Positions 5,947 to 13,015 of a stretch of 13,509 bases of DNA are shown one piece after another. The stretch comes from Bacillota bacterium. Lineage in GTDB: Bacteria > Bacillota_E > JAJZYS01 > JAJYTV01. The DNA lies in assembly GCA_021845645.1 (NCBI GenBank), contig JAJZVM010000112.1, positions 1 through 13,509 of the forward strand. The letters are read 5' to 3'. The translations under genes were made by a program, and so were the position numbers. The notes beneath the pieces were generated by a model. That model was given only the letters and a program-made list of their open reading frames with translations, was not told where the DNA came from and did not search any database. Positions within the stretch are counted from its first letter, which is position 1, and each line of letters starts with the position of its first letter.

Positions 5947-6206
5947 CGACCACCACGCTCCTTCGGGTCGAGGGGCAGGCGCCGCCCATCCCAAAGAAAG
6001 GGCGTGTTGAGGTGCGGGTTCGCGCGTGAGGGCAGAAAGCAGTCCGGGCAGTGGACCGTGCCAGCGAAGTCCCGCTCCACGGCGCGCTCGGAGTCGGCGC
6101 TCGGCTGCCAGCGCATGCGGCAGTGCGGGCAGGTGCAACTATCGCGCAGGTCGCGTAGCCTGCCGTTGCGCGCCGCGGCAGCCATCAGGAACTGCTGTCC
6201 AGTCAT
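5943..6206 (-). CDS. Small zinc-ribbon protein
   Basis: 87 residues with ATG at 6206-6204 and the strong site AAGGAGG seven bases upstream. Cysteines fall as C24, C26-PH-C29 and C53-PD-C56, so two CxxC knuckles 23 residues apart can form one zinc ribbon. The rest is basic and soluble. It lies 12 bases after the TrbL gene and overlaps prgI by four bases, so it is a full member of the transfer operon. It may bind nucleic acid or stabilise a protein contact. I recognise no named family. Confidence 0.7.
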   Translation of the reverse strand: MTGQQFLMAAAARNGRLRDLRDSCTCPHCRMRWQPSADSERAVERDFAGTVHCPDCFLPSRANPHLNTPFLWDGRRLPLDPKERGGR

Positions 6207-6218
6207 GTCGTTTCCTCC

Positions 6219-7103
6219 TTACTTCGCGCCGAGGCCGAGGATGCCCCGGACGCCGCCGCGCTGCAGGATCATGCCGCCGAACGACCAACCCGACTGCGCG
6301 ATGCCCGTCCGGTAGCTCCACTGCTGCAGGAGGTGCGCCCCCCGAATCGCGACCCAGGCCCAGGCCAACATCTCCAGGATGGCGAGGAAGGCCCCGAAGG
6401 GCTTCGTGCCGACATCGATCACCACGGTCGCGACGAGACCCTTGAGCGCGAGCCACTGCAGCGCGCTCGAAAGGGACAGGATGACGAGGCTCTTCCACCA
6501 GAGTTGCCACACGCCACCGTCGGGGTTCAGCCAGCCGAGCGTGACGAGCGGCGCGGCGATCACGTAGATGGCGAGTTCCGCGCCGCGAATCAGCATCTGC
6601 AGGAAGACGATCAGGAGCGCGACCAGCACCACGAGGACCATGAGCACGAGCACCAGCACGTCGATGCTCCCCATGCCGGACAGGCCGTTCACGAGGATGG
6701 AGAGGACGTTGATGCTGCTCTCCGCCGGCGCCGCCACGAGCGCGGCGCCGAACTGGATGCCCCAGGCGAAGACTGCGTAGGGCAGGAAGCTACCGAGCGC
6801 GCCGTAGACGATGACGCGCAGGAGGGCCTTCGCCCAATACCCGGTCGCGTCGTTGCCGCTGCCCTCGTTCCAGAGGACGTACTCCGTGAGCGCCTTCCAG
6901 GCGATGTAGAGGCCGAGAAGGCCGCCCGCGACGGATGCGGACACGGCCTCGGCGGAATGGACCCACGGCGCGTTGGCCATGGCGAGCGAGCCGTTCGCGA
7001 TGTGCTGCAGAGCCCAGGCGAGGAGCTGCAGGAACGGGTTCAGGAGATAGTGGAGCGCGATGTCGATCAAAGCGGTGGTCACGATGCCGGTCAGGTCGAT
7101 CAC
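6219..7103 (-). CDS. trbL: TrbL/VirB6-family polytopic conjugation channel protein
   Basis: About 294 residues with several long hydrophobic segments. These include IALHYLLNPFLQLLAWALQH, the glycine-rich VAGGLLGLYIAWKALTEYVL, VIVYGALGSFLPYAVFAWG, the long run VLVLVLMVLVVLVALLIVF, LAIYVIAAPLVTLGWL and AFLAILEMLAWAWVAIRG. This matches the TrbL/VirB6 pattern of the inner membrane pore. The product forms the membrane part of the DNA and protein path. The annotated start is GTG at 7103, but this GTG lies inside the AGGGGGTGATC ribosome binding site. By comparison with neighbouring genes the start should be the in-frame CTG at 7094-7092, which would give a protein three residues shorter. It follows the pilin gene and a stem-loop, and is followed closely by the zinc-ribbon gene. 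Confidence 0.85.
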   Translation of the reverse strand: MIDLTGIVTTALIDIALHYLLNPFLQLLAWALQHIANGSLAMANAPWVHSAEAVSASVAGGLLGLYIAWKALTEYVLWNEGSGNDATGYWAKALLRVIVYGALGSFLPYAVFAWGIQFGAALVAAPAESSINVLSILVNGLSGMGSIDVLVLVLMVLVVLVALLIVFLQMLIRGAELAIYVIAAPLVTLGWLNPDGGVWQLWWKSLVILSLSSALQWLALKGLVATVVIDVGTKPFGAFLAILEMLAWAWVAIRGAHLLQQWSYRTGIAQSGWSFGGMILQRGGVRGILGLGAK

Positions 7104-7120
7104 CCCCTGAGCAAAGGAGA

Positions 7121-7155
7121 AGGCCCGGTCAGGAGGACAGCCCCCTGCCGGGCCT
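7121..7155 (-). repeat. Intercistronic stem-loop between pilin and trbL
   Basis: On the minus strand AGGCCCGG-CAGG at 7155-7144 pairs with CCTGA-CCGGGCCT (ending 7121) with one bulged base and one mismatch further in. It is followed by TCTCCTTTGC and then AGGGGGTGATC. It starts six bases after the pilin stop. It may be a weak terminator that lowers trbL relative to the abundant pilin, or an mRNA stabiliser. Confidence 0.55.
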
Positions 7156-7160
7156 GACCC

Positions 7161-7502
7161 TTAGAGAATGGCGCCGGCGACGCTCGCGAGCAGACCGGAC
7201 CCCATGACGATCGCGGTGCCGACGAGCACCTTCTTGATGCTCGCGGTGTGGTGCGACACGCTTTGCGGGTCGTCGTTGAGGTTGCGCGCCAGGGCGTGGT
7301 AGGCGGTCATGAAGCCCCCGCCCGCCGTGCCGAGGCCGGTGACGGCGAGGCCACCGTTCTTGAGCGTCGCAAGGATCGGCGCCGTGACCTGGCTCACGTC
7401 CGCCCCGGCCGCGAACGCCGGGGCGGCAACCAGGAGCACCGGCACTGAAGCGGCGGCAGCCATGGTGGCCATGCTGCCCACGCGGGTCCAGTTGATCTTC
7501 AC
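7161..7502 (-). CDS. VirB2/TrbC-like pilin or small channel subunit with signal peptide
   Basis: 113 residues from GTG 7502-7500, with GGGAGGG six bases upstream. An earlier in-frame ATG (7517) has no such site. The N-terminus (KINWTR) is followed by a hydrophobic stretch ending AAPAFAA, a good signal peptidase I site near residue 31. The mature part is about 80 residues, with two hydrophobic segments around GGLAVTGLGTAGGGFMTAY and VLVGTAIVMGSGLLASVAG. Size, signal peptide and two spans fit the VirB2/TrbC class, whose members form pili or line the channel. Position between the VirD4 and TrbL genes supports this. In Gram-positive systems this role is less well defined than in Gram-negative ones. 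Confidence 0.75.
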   Translation of the reverse strand: MKINWTRVGSMATMAAAASVPVLLVAAPAFAAGADVSQVTAPILATLKNGGLAVTGLGTAGGGFMTAYHALARNLNDDPQSVSHHTASIKKVLVGTAIVMGSGLLASVAGAIL

Positions 7503-7591
7503 ACGAAACCCTCCCATGGATCGGATTCGGGTCGGGGCCGGGTCCGGCCGCCCGCAGCGGCATGGGACGCGGCGACAAGGCTTGTGACCAA
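7499..7591 (-). CDS. Possible short upstream ORF coupled to the pilin gene
   Basis: AAAAGGAGGTG near 7592-7602 is one of the best ribosome binding sites in the window, yet no canonical gene starts at the usual distance. In frame, TTG at 7591 (or GTG at 7594) opens about 30 codons whose TGA (7501-7499) overlaps the pilin GTG as GTGA. The spacing from the site is unusually short. It could be a coupled leader peptide that sets pilin translation, a remnant, or a ribosome standby site. Low confidence. Confidence 0.3.
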   Translation of the reverse strand: MVTSLVAASHAAAGGRTRPRPESDPWEGFV

Positions 7592-7623
7592 CACCTCCTT
7601 TTGGCCTCGCAGCAAAAGAAGAA

Positions 7624-7651
7624 GGGAGGAGCCTCGCGTGAGGTTCCTCCC
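7624..7651 (-). terminator. Terminator-like hairpin after the mini-VirD4 gene (copy A of a 28-bp repeat)
   Basis: On the minus strand GGGAGGA-A-CCTC and GAGG-C-TCCTCCC pair over 12 positions around ACGC and are followed by TTCTTCTTTTG, a good rho-independent terminator. It starts 17 bases after the stop of the 105-residue gene. It is identical at 26 of 28 positions to the hairpin at 8016-8043. Confidence 0.7.
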
Positions 7652-7668
7652 TGATCTGAACAACACGG

Positions 7669-7986
7669 TCAAACGGGGATGTCGTGGTCGGCTGCGTCCT
7701 CCGGCAGGGCATCCAGCGCCAGGACGACCGCGCTGAGCAGCGTTCGGTTGAACATGAGCCGCAGGCTCTGCGGCGGCTCCCCCGCGCCTGTGGCCCACCG
7801 CCGTAGGAGGCCTGCGACGTTCGCCGGGGTCGGGTCGTCCGCGCGCAGGATCGCGGCAGTGAGCACAATCTCGGCGGCTTCGTCCCAAACGGGGTCCTGG
7901 TTGCGGACGGGTCTTGTTGTCACCAGCGCGTGCGCCGTCTCCCGCGCCACGCGGTGGGCAGCGCCCAGCGGGCTGAAGGTAGCCAT
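7669..7986 (-). CDS. Miniature VirD4/TraG-like protein (partial duplicate of the coupling protein)
   Basis: 105 residues from ATG 7986-7984 with GGAGGTGATTCC upstream. Residues 8-49 resemble residues about 258-300 of the VirD4 protein encoded just before it: a shared AH.LV..R pattern, then QDPVWDEAAE against NDPFWDDSAE and TAAIL against AALIL. The C-terminal ends also agree (AADHDIPV against AADRDIGF), as do the ribosome binding site and first codons (ATGGCT). There is no Walker A or B, so it cannot be an ATPase. Residues 50-95 (ANVAGLLRRWATGAGEPPQ, then a hydrophobic helix) do not align by eye. The likely origin is duplication of the coupling-protein gene followed by internal loss. It keeps part of the region that in VirD4 includes the all-alpha domain, so it might bind the relaxosome or the same partners. 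Function is inferred. Confidence 0.7.
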   Translation of the reverse strand: MATFSPLGAAHRVARETAHALVTTRPVRNQDPVWDEAAEIVLTAAILRADDPTPANVAGLLRRWATGAGEPPQSLRLMFNRTLLSAVVLALDALPEDAADHDIPV

Positions 7987-8015
7987 GGAATCACCTCCTC
8001 TGCTTAAAGCGAAGA

Positions 8016-8043
8016 GGGAGGAGCCTCGCGCGAGGTCCCTCCC
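8016..8043 (-). terminator. Terminator-like hairpin after virD4 (copy B of the 28-bp repeat)
   Basis: On the minus strand GGGAGG-GA-CCTC pairs with GAGG-CT-CCTCCC around GCGC, followed by TCTTCGCTTT. It starts 16 bases after the coupling-protein stop and precedes the ribosome binding site of the mini-VirD4 gene by about 20 bases. The tail is less T-rich than in copy A, so partial read-through is likely. Confidence 0.6.
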
Positions 8044-8059
8044 TGAGGCGCAGCCTTGG

Positions 8060-10087
8060 CTAAAATCCGATATCCCGATCGGCGGCCGTCTGGCGAGTCA
8101 TAAGCGTAGGCTCCTCCGCGTCGCCGGCCAGGATACGCACCTCATCCGCTGCTAGTTCCTGCCCGCCACCGCCCGTCTCGGCCCCCCCTTCATCGACCTG
8201 CGGAGGCCGCCAGGTCGGCGGCGCTTCCACGGGCTGCACCTCAGGCTGTGCGGTACGCTCCTGGATCTCGGGCCAGACCCGCGACCATGCTGAAAGGTCC
8301 GGCAGCGGCAGCTTCGCGGGAAGCTGCCCGGCCTGCAGCACCAGTGCCTGTCCGAGCGGCCACCTGAGCACCTCCTCCGCCGTCAGGAGGTCCCGGGCCT
8401 GCAGGCTGTGCGTCGTCGAAGCCGTGCCCACGGTGGCGTTTGTGGTCCACCAGGTGACGCGCGGCACCGAGACGTTCTCGGCGGCCACCGTGTACTGTCC
8501 GAGCTTGGCCGCGATCTCTCGCGCGGTGTCGATCTCGGCGGTTCTCAGGTAGATCCACGTGCTCAAGGAGCCCTTGATCGTATTCGCCGCCTCGCCGTAG
8601 TGCCGCTTCAGCTGCGCGAGGTCCTGCAGCACCAGGGCGAGGCGAATGCCGCGCCCTCGCGCTACGGTCACCGTCTTGTCGAAGTCACGGATCTGCGGCA
8701 GGTTGCCGAACTCATCGAGGAGGAAGTTGACCCCGACCGGCAGCCGCCCGCCGTGTTCGTCCGCGAGCGACGCCAGCGCCTGCAGCGTCTGCTGGATGTA
8801 GAGGGTCGCCAGCGGGTAGCGCGTCGCCCGCTCGTCAGGAATCACGAGGAAGACCGCTGTAGGCTTGCGGCCGATGTCGGCGAGGTCGTGGTCCTGCTGG
8901 GCGGTGAGCCAGGCGGTCTCGTCGTCGCCGAAGAGCCGGAGCGCCGTGGCGGCGGTGCCGAGGATCGACGCGCGCGTCTTCTCCACGGAGAGCGCCACAG
9001 GACCGTACGCCTTCGCGGCCGGATGGTCGACGGGGAACTGCGCGATCAGCTCGTCCAGTCTGCCGCCGCCGGCGCCGCCGCTGAGGAGCGTCGCGTAGAC
9101 CGAGGGCATGTGGCGCTCCTCGGGGCGAGGCCACCTCCACGGCTCCTCTCCCTCCGGAAGGCGACCGCCCTTCGGCGGGTCGCCCTGCGCCACGGCCAGG
9201 ATAAGGGCTGCGACCAGGGCCTCGGCGGAATCGTCCCAGAACGGATCGTTGGAGTGGCTTTCACGCGATCCGACCAGCAGGTGTGCGATGTCCCAGGCGA
9301 GCGCGCTCGCCTGGTCGCGGCGACCAGTGGCGAGCGCGCTCGTGACGGCGTGCACGGGGTTCGATCGCACCGAGCGGGAGGGCTCACGCAGGTCGAAGCG
9401 GCGTACGTCGTAGCCTTGCGCGTGCAGCCAGTTGGCGGTGTGCGCGTAGAGTTCGCCTTTCGGGTCGGTCACCAGCATCGATTCTCGCCGCGCCGACCCG
9501 ATCACTCCCATGCTCTCCAGCACGAGGCCACGGGTTTTGAAGCTGCCCGGCGAGCCGACGATCAACGCATGCTGATCGCTGGACAGCACCCATGCGCTGC
9601 GGGGCGTCGGTCCCTGGCCGACGTAGATGCCGCTGGGGCTGCTGTCTTTGGGGCGGTCCGCCGACCAGAGCCCGAAGCTTGCCGGCATCTCCGCCGCCGC
9701 GCGCCAGCGTGCGGTGCCGTGCTCGCCCTTGCCGGCGACCGGAGGGCCGCCGTACCCTGAGCCTCCGCTTCTCCGCCCCTGCCAGACTTGTGCGAGAAGC
9801 CAGCTGGCGATTAGGACCGTGCCCAGGAGTTCGGCGAGCAGAAGATCTCGCTGCGAGGCGACTGTGGGCCAGCTCGCCCACGGCAGGTAGCCATGGGCGG
9901 CGAGCCAAGCGGCCCAGGCGTGCTCGACGGCGTGGAGCCGCGTGAGGGGCAGCGCGCCGGCAGTCGCGCGGAGTGGTGCAATGAGCACCCGCCAGGCCGC
10001 GGCGATGGGAGCCGGGAGAACAAGACCGCCCATGACGACGGTCACGATGCCAACCAGCTTGAGGCGTGAGGCCATGGTCGAAGCCAT
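8060..10087 (-). CDS. virD4: VirD4/TraG-family type IV coupling protein
   Basis: 675 residues. This hexameric ATPase brings the relaxase-DNA complex to the channel. The N-terminus carries two membrane spans (LVGIVTVVMGGLVLPAPIAA and LLLAELLGTVLIASWLLAQV). Walker A is GSPGSFKT at 178-185 and is followed by LVTDPKGELY. Walker B is NFLLDEFGNLP near 454-463, and ALVLQDLAQLKRHYG follows it as in TraG proteins. The C-terminal 80 residues are acidic and proline-rich and may contact substrates. The start ATG (10087) lies two bases after GGAGGTGATC, and the preceding RHH gene ends 13 bases upstream, so they are cotranscribed. NDPFWDD and the flanking helices near 258-300 recur in the small downstream protein. 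Confidence 0.95.
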   Translation of the reverse strand: MASTMASRLKLVGIVTVVMGGLVLPAPIAAAWRVLIAPLRATAGALPLTRLHAVEHAWAAWLAAHGYLPWASWPTVASQRDLLLAELLGTVLIASWLLAQVWQGRRSGGSGYGGPPVAGKGEHGTARWRAAAEMPASFGLWSADRPKDSSPSGIYVGQGPTPRSAWVLSSDQHALIVGSPGSFKTRGLVLESMGVIGSARRESMLVTDPKGELYAHTANWLHAQGYDVRRFDLREPSRSVRSNPVHAVTSALATGRRDQASALAWDIAHLLVGSRESHSNDPFWDDSAEALVAALILAVAQGDPPKGGRLPEGEEPWRWPRPEERHMPSVYATLLSGGAGGGRLDELIAQFPVDHPAAKAYGPVALSVEKTRASILGTAATALRLFGDDETAWLTAQQDHDLADIGRKPTAVFLVIPDERATRYPLATLYIQQTLQALASLADEHGGRLPVGVNFLLDEFGNLPQIRDFDKTVTVARGRGIRLALVLQDLAQLKRHYGEAANTIKGSLSTWIYLRTAEIDTAREIAAKLGQYTVAAENVSVPRVTWWTTNATVGTASTTHSLQARDLLTAEEVLRWPLGQALVLQAGQLPAKLPLPDLSAWSRVWPEIQERTAQPEVQPVEAPPTWRPPQVDEGGAETGGGGQELAADEVRILAGDAEEPTLMTRQTAADRDIGF

Positions 10088-10100
10088 CGGATCACCTCCA

Positions 10101-10403
10101 TCAGTCGTCTTCGTCGTCGCGGGTCACCCAGGCTCGCAGGGCCACCATTGACCGGTCAGCGTCGGACTCTCCGGTCTCGCCGCTTGGCGCGGCAGTCGTA
10201 GCCGTCTCTGCGGGTCGCACACCCTCGCGCAGCAGAGCCTCGATCCGGTCGAGCCGGGCGTCGATGGCCTGGATCGCCCCGGAGCCACGGTCCGCCTGGC
10301 GAAGCAGGTCGGCAAGTACCTGTGACCGTGTGCCTCCGTGGGCCCGCACGAGCCGATCGAGCGCCTCCTCGGCATCTCGCGGCAGATAGATCGTGAGTCG
10401 CAT
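10101..10403 (-). CDS. Ribbon-helix-helix DNA-binding protein, probable ParR-type partition or relaxosome factor
   Basis: 100 residues from ATG 10403-10401 with GGGAGG seven bases upstream. The frame is open further up, but that part crosses a stem-loop and has no site. Residues 1-36 (MRLTIYLPRDAEEALDRLV, then GTRSQVLADLLRQ) are a clear RHH fold: a basic/hydrophobic beta strand followed by two helices. A helical linker (IDARLDRIEALLREG) and an acidic, disordered tail follow. Coming right after a ParM-like actin gene, it is best read as the centromere-binding adaptor of a parMR pair. Because virD4 comes directly after it, a relaxosome accessory role (like MobC or TraY) is the alternative. The perfect inverted repeat just upstream is a candidate binding site. 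Confidence 0.8.
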   Translation of the reverse strand: MRLTIYLPRDAEEALDRLVRAHGGTRSQVLADLLRQADRGSGAIQAIDARLDRIEALLREGVRPAETATTAAPSGETGESDADRSMVALRAWVTRDDEDD

Positions 10404-10453
10404 GTCACACCTCCCGAAGCCGCTCGGGGAGCGGGGCCGAGGCCCGTTCAAAC

Positions 10454-10494
10454 GCAGAAGGTAGGTGGTACGGCCTGCCACCTACCTTCTGCGC
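10454..10494 (-). promoter_or_regulatory. Perfect 16-bp inverted repeat between parM and the RHH gene
   Basis: CGCAGAAGGTAGGTGG and its exact complement flank a 9-base spacer. The repeat starts 32 bases after the parM stop on the minus strand and is followed by TTTGAACGGG, so it could end the parM transcript. The arms are much less GC-rich than the other hairpins here, and RHH proteins bind inverted repeats of this kind, so it may instead be an operator or a centromere-like site for the downstream RHH protein. Confidence 0.55.
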
Positions 10495-10526
10495 TCAAAC
10501 CCGCTCCTGGCGCGGGTTGCGGTGTA

Positions 10527-11504
10527 TTACCCAGCCATCAGCAGGTATCCCTCGGCGTTCGCGTAGATCGGACGCTGCAGCACCTGCGTCTTCGGATGCA
10601 AACGCCGCAGGTGCCGGTGCAGGAGGTCGCCCCCGCCTCCGGCCAACAGGACCGCACCCATGAGGTCGAGGCGATCCGTCCAGAGCCGCCGCATCTGCTC
10701 CTCGATGGCTGCAGCGAGCGCTGCGGCCTCGGCGTCAACCAGAGCGGCTGCGTCGTAGTCTTGTCCCCGGATCGAGAGACGGCCGCCGTAGTTCGCGATC
10801 GCGTCCTCGATCGCCCCTTCTGGAAGCATGGCGCCAGAGCGATCGGAGAGGGCCTGGCGGACGCTCTCGAACACGCGCCCGGCCCCGAGGTCGATGGAGC
10901 CACACGCAGCCTCATCGGGCACTACCGCGCCAGCCGTGCGGCGCATGGCCACGTAATCGGTTGTGCGATAGCCCACGTCGATCAGACCGACCGGACGTTC
11001 GCCGAGGGACGGATCGGTCTGCAGCGCGAGCGCAAACGCGCCCGCGCCCTGCGGTAGGACCTGAACGCCGCTGACATTGATCGGTCGCTCCTTGCGCCCG
11101 TCAAGCGCGACCGTCGCCTCGACGCCGCGCAGCTCGCCGCGCAGCGCCCGGCGCTGCTCCGGGCGCAGCCACATGGCGAGCGGCAGGCCCACGAGCAGGT
11201 CGGTGTCGCCGTCCGCTCCAGCCAGTGCCGCCGCCGTGAGCGCGAGCGGCAGGTATCCCGAGCGCTCTGCTGCCTCCGTCGTCCAGGAGCGCTGGCCGGT
11301 GGCGGCACCGATCATGTAGGCACGGTCCTCGCCGCCCACCGTAATGGTCACGTCGTGCCCGTCGCGGTGGCGCCCGTCGCCGAAGGCGGCGGCGAGGCCC
11401 CGCGCCATGCGGGCCGGGCCAACGGTGCTCGGAATGATGACGCGGCGGCCAGCGCTGCCGACCGCCTTGCAGTAGCCGTACCCTACGTCAATCGCAACAC
11501 GCAT
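10527..11504 (-). CDS. parM: ParM/StbA-like plasmid segregation actin
   Basis: 325 residues from ATG 11504-11502, with GGGAGGGAA upstream. It has the actin-ATPase motifs: phosphate 1 AIDVGYGYCKAV at 4-15, phosphate 2 GLIDVGYRTTDY at 173-184 and adenosine motif VLLAGGGGDLL at 285-295, with LLVGLPLAMW and the conserved C-terminal end YANAEGYLLMAG. The length fits ParM, AlfA and archaeal Ta0583-type proteins. It polymerises with ATP to push plasmid copies apart with the help of a DNA-bound adaptor, here probably the RHH protein encoded next. It lies 21 bases after the relaxase gene, so partition and transfer are linked in one operon. I see no array of direct repeats typical of parC upstream. Confidence 0.88.
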   Translation of the reverse strand: MRVAIDVGYGYCKAVGSAGRRVIIPSTVGPARMARGLAAAFGDGRHRDGHDVTITVGGEDRAYMIGAATGQRSWTTEAAERSGYLPLALTAAALAGADGDTDLLVGLPLAMWLRPEQRRALRGELRGVEATVALDGRKERPINVSGVQVLPQGAGAFALALQTDPSLGERPVGLIDVGYRTTDYVAMRRTAGAVVPDEAACGSIDLGAGRVFESVRQALSDRSGAMLPEGAIEDAIANYGGRLSIRGQDYDAAALVDAEAAALAAAIEEQMRRLWTDRLDLMGAVLLAGGGGDLLHRHLRRLHPKTQVLQRPIYANAEGYLLMAG

Positions 11505-11525
11505 CGTTCGTTCCCTCCCTGTTGT

Positions 11526-12989
11526 CTAGATCGCCCTGTCTGCCTGCCTCGCGGCCTGCCGCCTGCGTTCGGCTTCTTCTTCGGCCTCGCGCGCCGCCGC
11601 CCGCAGCGCTTCGCGCTCCGCGTCGCGGATCGTGCTCTGCAGGGCCATCATCAGCCCCGAGGCGGCCTGCCGCGCCTGGAAGGCGCGGGCGTCACGAACG
11701 TACTCCGCGCTGCGCTCCAGCCGCCGCGCGATCGCGGCTTCGAGTCGCTCCTGGGCGCGCCTCGCGCGCTCCGCCGCATCGTCCGGCTTCCCTCGGCGCT
11801 GGGCGCGGGCCGCAAGCTCGTCCCTCGCCTCCTGAAGCGGGCCGGAGAGGAGCGCCCGCGCCTCCTTGAGCGCGGCGTCGCGCGACGGCGCACTCGCGAG
11901 CCGCGAGACGGCATCGCGCACCGGACCCGAAAGGGCTTTCGGCGCTTCACCCCCGCCTCGGGTGGCGCGCCACACATCCGCCTGGATGGACTGCCAGGCG
12001 ATTCGGTCGTCGTAGCCGACGGCGGCCCGCAGGACACCGCCCGCAAGACGCTCCCGCAGGTCCTGCATGGCGTTCTCGCGGACCTCATCATGCCTCTGCG
12101 TTTTGTAGCTGTAGTGCGAGGCGAGTTCCGCCGCGATGGCGCCGTAGCGCTCGGCCTGCGCCCGCAGCTCGGGCTGGGAGAGCAGCCAGTCGGCCGCCTC
12201 GTCGAGCTTCTTCTTCACCGGGGCGGGCATGTAGGCGTACGCGAGCCGTCCTTTGCCCGGCAGTTCCGCGGCGATCGCTGCGAGCCGGGCGCCGAGGTCC
12301 TCCGCGCTGCCCTGGCCCAGCATGAGCCGGGACTGCTGGGTGATCTCCTGGCGCAGGGCCGACTTCTCCTTGCCGAGCGCCTCGTGGGCGGGGGCGTAGA
12401 GTTCATGAGCCCAGGCACGACGCGCGGCGTCGATGCCGTTTCGGTTGAGGTAGCCCTTCTCCGGGTCTTCGCTCCAGAGCAGGATGTGCACGTGGCAGGT
12501 GGGGGTCTTGCCCGCCGCGATCACCTCCGGTCCCACCTTGCGGTGCATGGCGGCGGCCCAGCGCAGGTCATGAGCCGGGATGCCCATTTCCTCTGCCATC
12601 TTCGGGAGCACGGCGCGCACCGCGTCCTCCCAGGCGGCGCGGTGGTAAAGTTGCCCGCCCATCGCGCGTACGTCGTCCTCGTGGACAGAGACGATCACGC
12701 GCCAGACGGGTCCTTCGTGGGAGCGGATCTGCTGGAGTACTTCCTTCTCGTCCACCGGCTTGTCGCGCTCCGGGCCGAAGAGTCCGGTGCTGCCCGGCCG
12801 GTGCGCGGCGTAACGGGCGTGGACGGCGGCCTCGTCGAGGCCCTCCTCACGCATCGCCTCGTCGTCGCGCACCAGCTCCTCTTTCTTTGGGTTCCCCATA
12901 TACCGGAAGTGCTCGCCAGCGCTGAGCAGCGAGTGCTTGCCGGACCGGCCGGGCATGTAGATGTGCACGCGGAGTACCAGCGGCCTCAT
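11526..12989 (-). CDS. mobL: MobL/MobP-type conjugative relaxase
   Basis: 487 residues from ATG 12989-12987, three bases after GGGAGGTGATC. A GTG nine bases earlier lies inside that site. The relaxase nicks one strand at oriT and stays linked to its 5' end. Residues 1-40 (VLRVHIYMPGRSGKHSLLS, then HFRYMGNPKKEE) match the start of MobL/MobP3-like relaxases. The metal-binding histidines are H149 (AAAMHRK) and H166, H168 (CHVHILLW). Y30 and Y60 are candidate nucleophiles. After about residue 200 the protein is mostly helical, and the last 130 residues are a highly charged arginine/glutamate coiled coil that likely binds DNA or VirD4. It follows a stem-loop and the C-terminal part of an unknown gene, and precedes parM. 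Subfamily assignment is from motif reading only. Confidence 0.88.
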   Translation of the reverse strand: MRPLVLRVHIYMPGRSGKHSLLSAGEHFRYMGNPKKEELVRDDEAMREEGLDEAAVHARYAAHRPGSTGLFGPERDKPVDEKEVLQQIRSHEGPVWRVIVSVHEDDVRAMGGQLYHRAAWEDAVRAVLPKMAEEMGIPAHDLRWAAAMHRKVGPEVIAAGKTPTCHVHILLWSEDPEKGYLNRNGIDAARRAWAHELYAPAHEALGKEKSALRQEITQQSRLMLGQGSAEDLGARLAAIAAELPGKGRLAYAYMPAPVKKKLDEAADWLLSQPELRAQAERYGAIAAELASHYSYKTQRHDEVRENAMQDLRERLAGGVLRAAVGYDDRIAWQSIQADVWRATRGGGEAPKALSGPVRDAVSRLASAPSRDAALKEARALLSGPLQEARDELAARAQRRGKPDDAAERARRAQERLEAAIARRLERSAEYVRDARAFQARQAASGLMMALQSTIRDAEREALRAAAREAEEEAERRRQAARQADRAI

Positions 12990-13015
12990 GGCGATCACCT
13001 CCCTCGCAAAGAGAA

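Noticed and set aside
7624..8043. The two hairpins as terminal repeats of an insertion sequence
   Set aside because: They are direct copies, each placed right after a stop codon with a pyrimidine tail. No transposase lies between them.
10404..10481. N-terminal extension of the RHH protein
   Set aside because: It would cross the inverted repeat and has no SD. RHH proteins normally begin with the beta strand, as MRLTIYLP does here.
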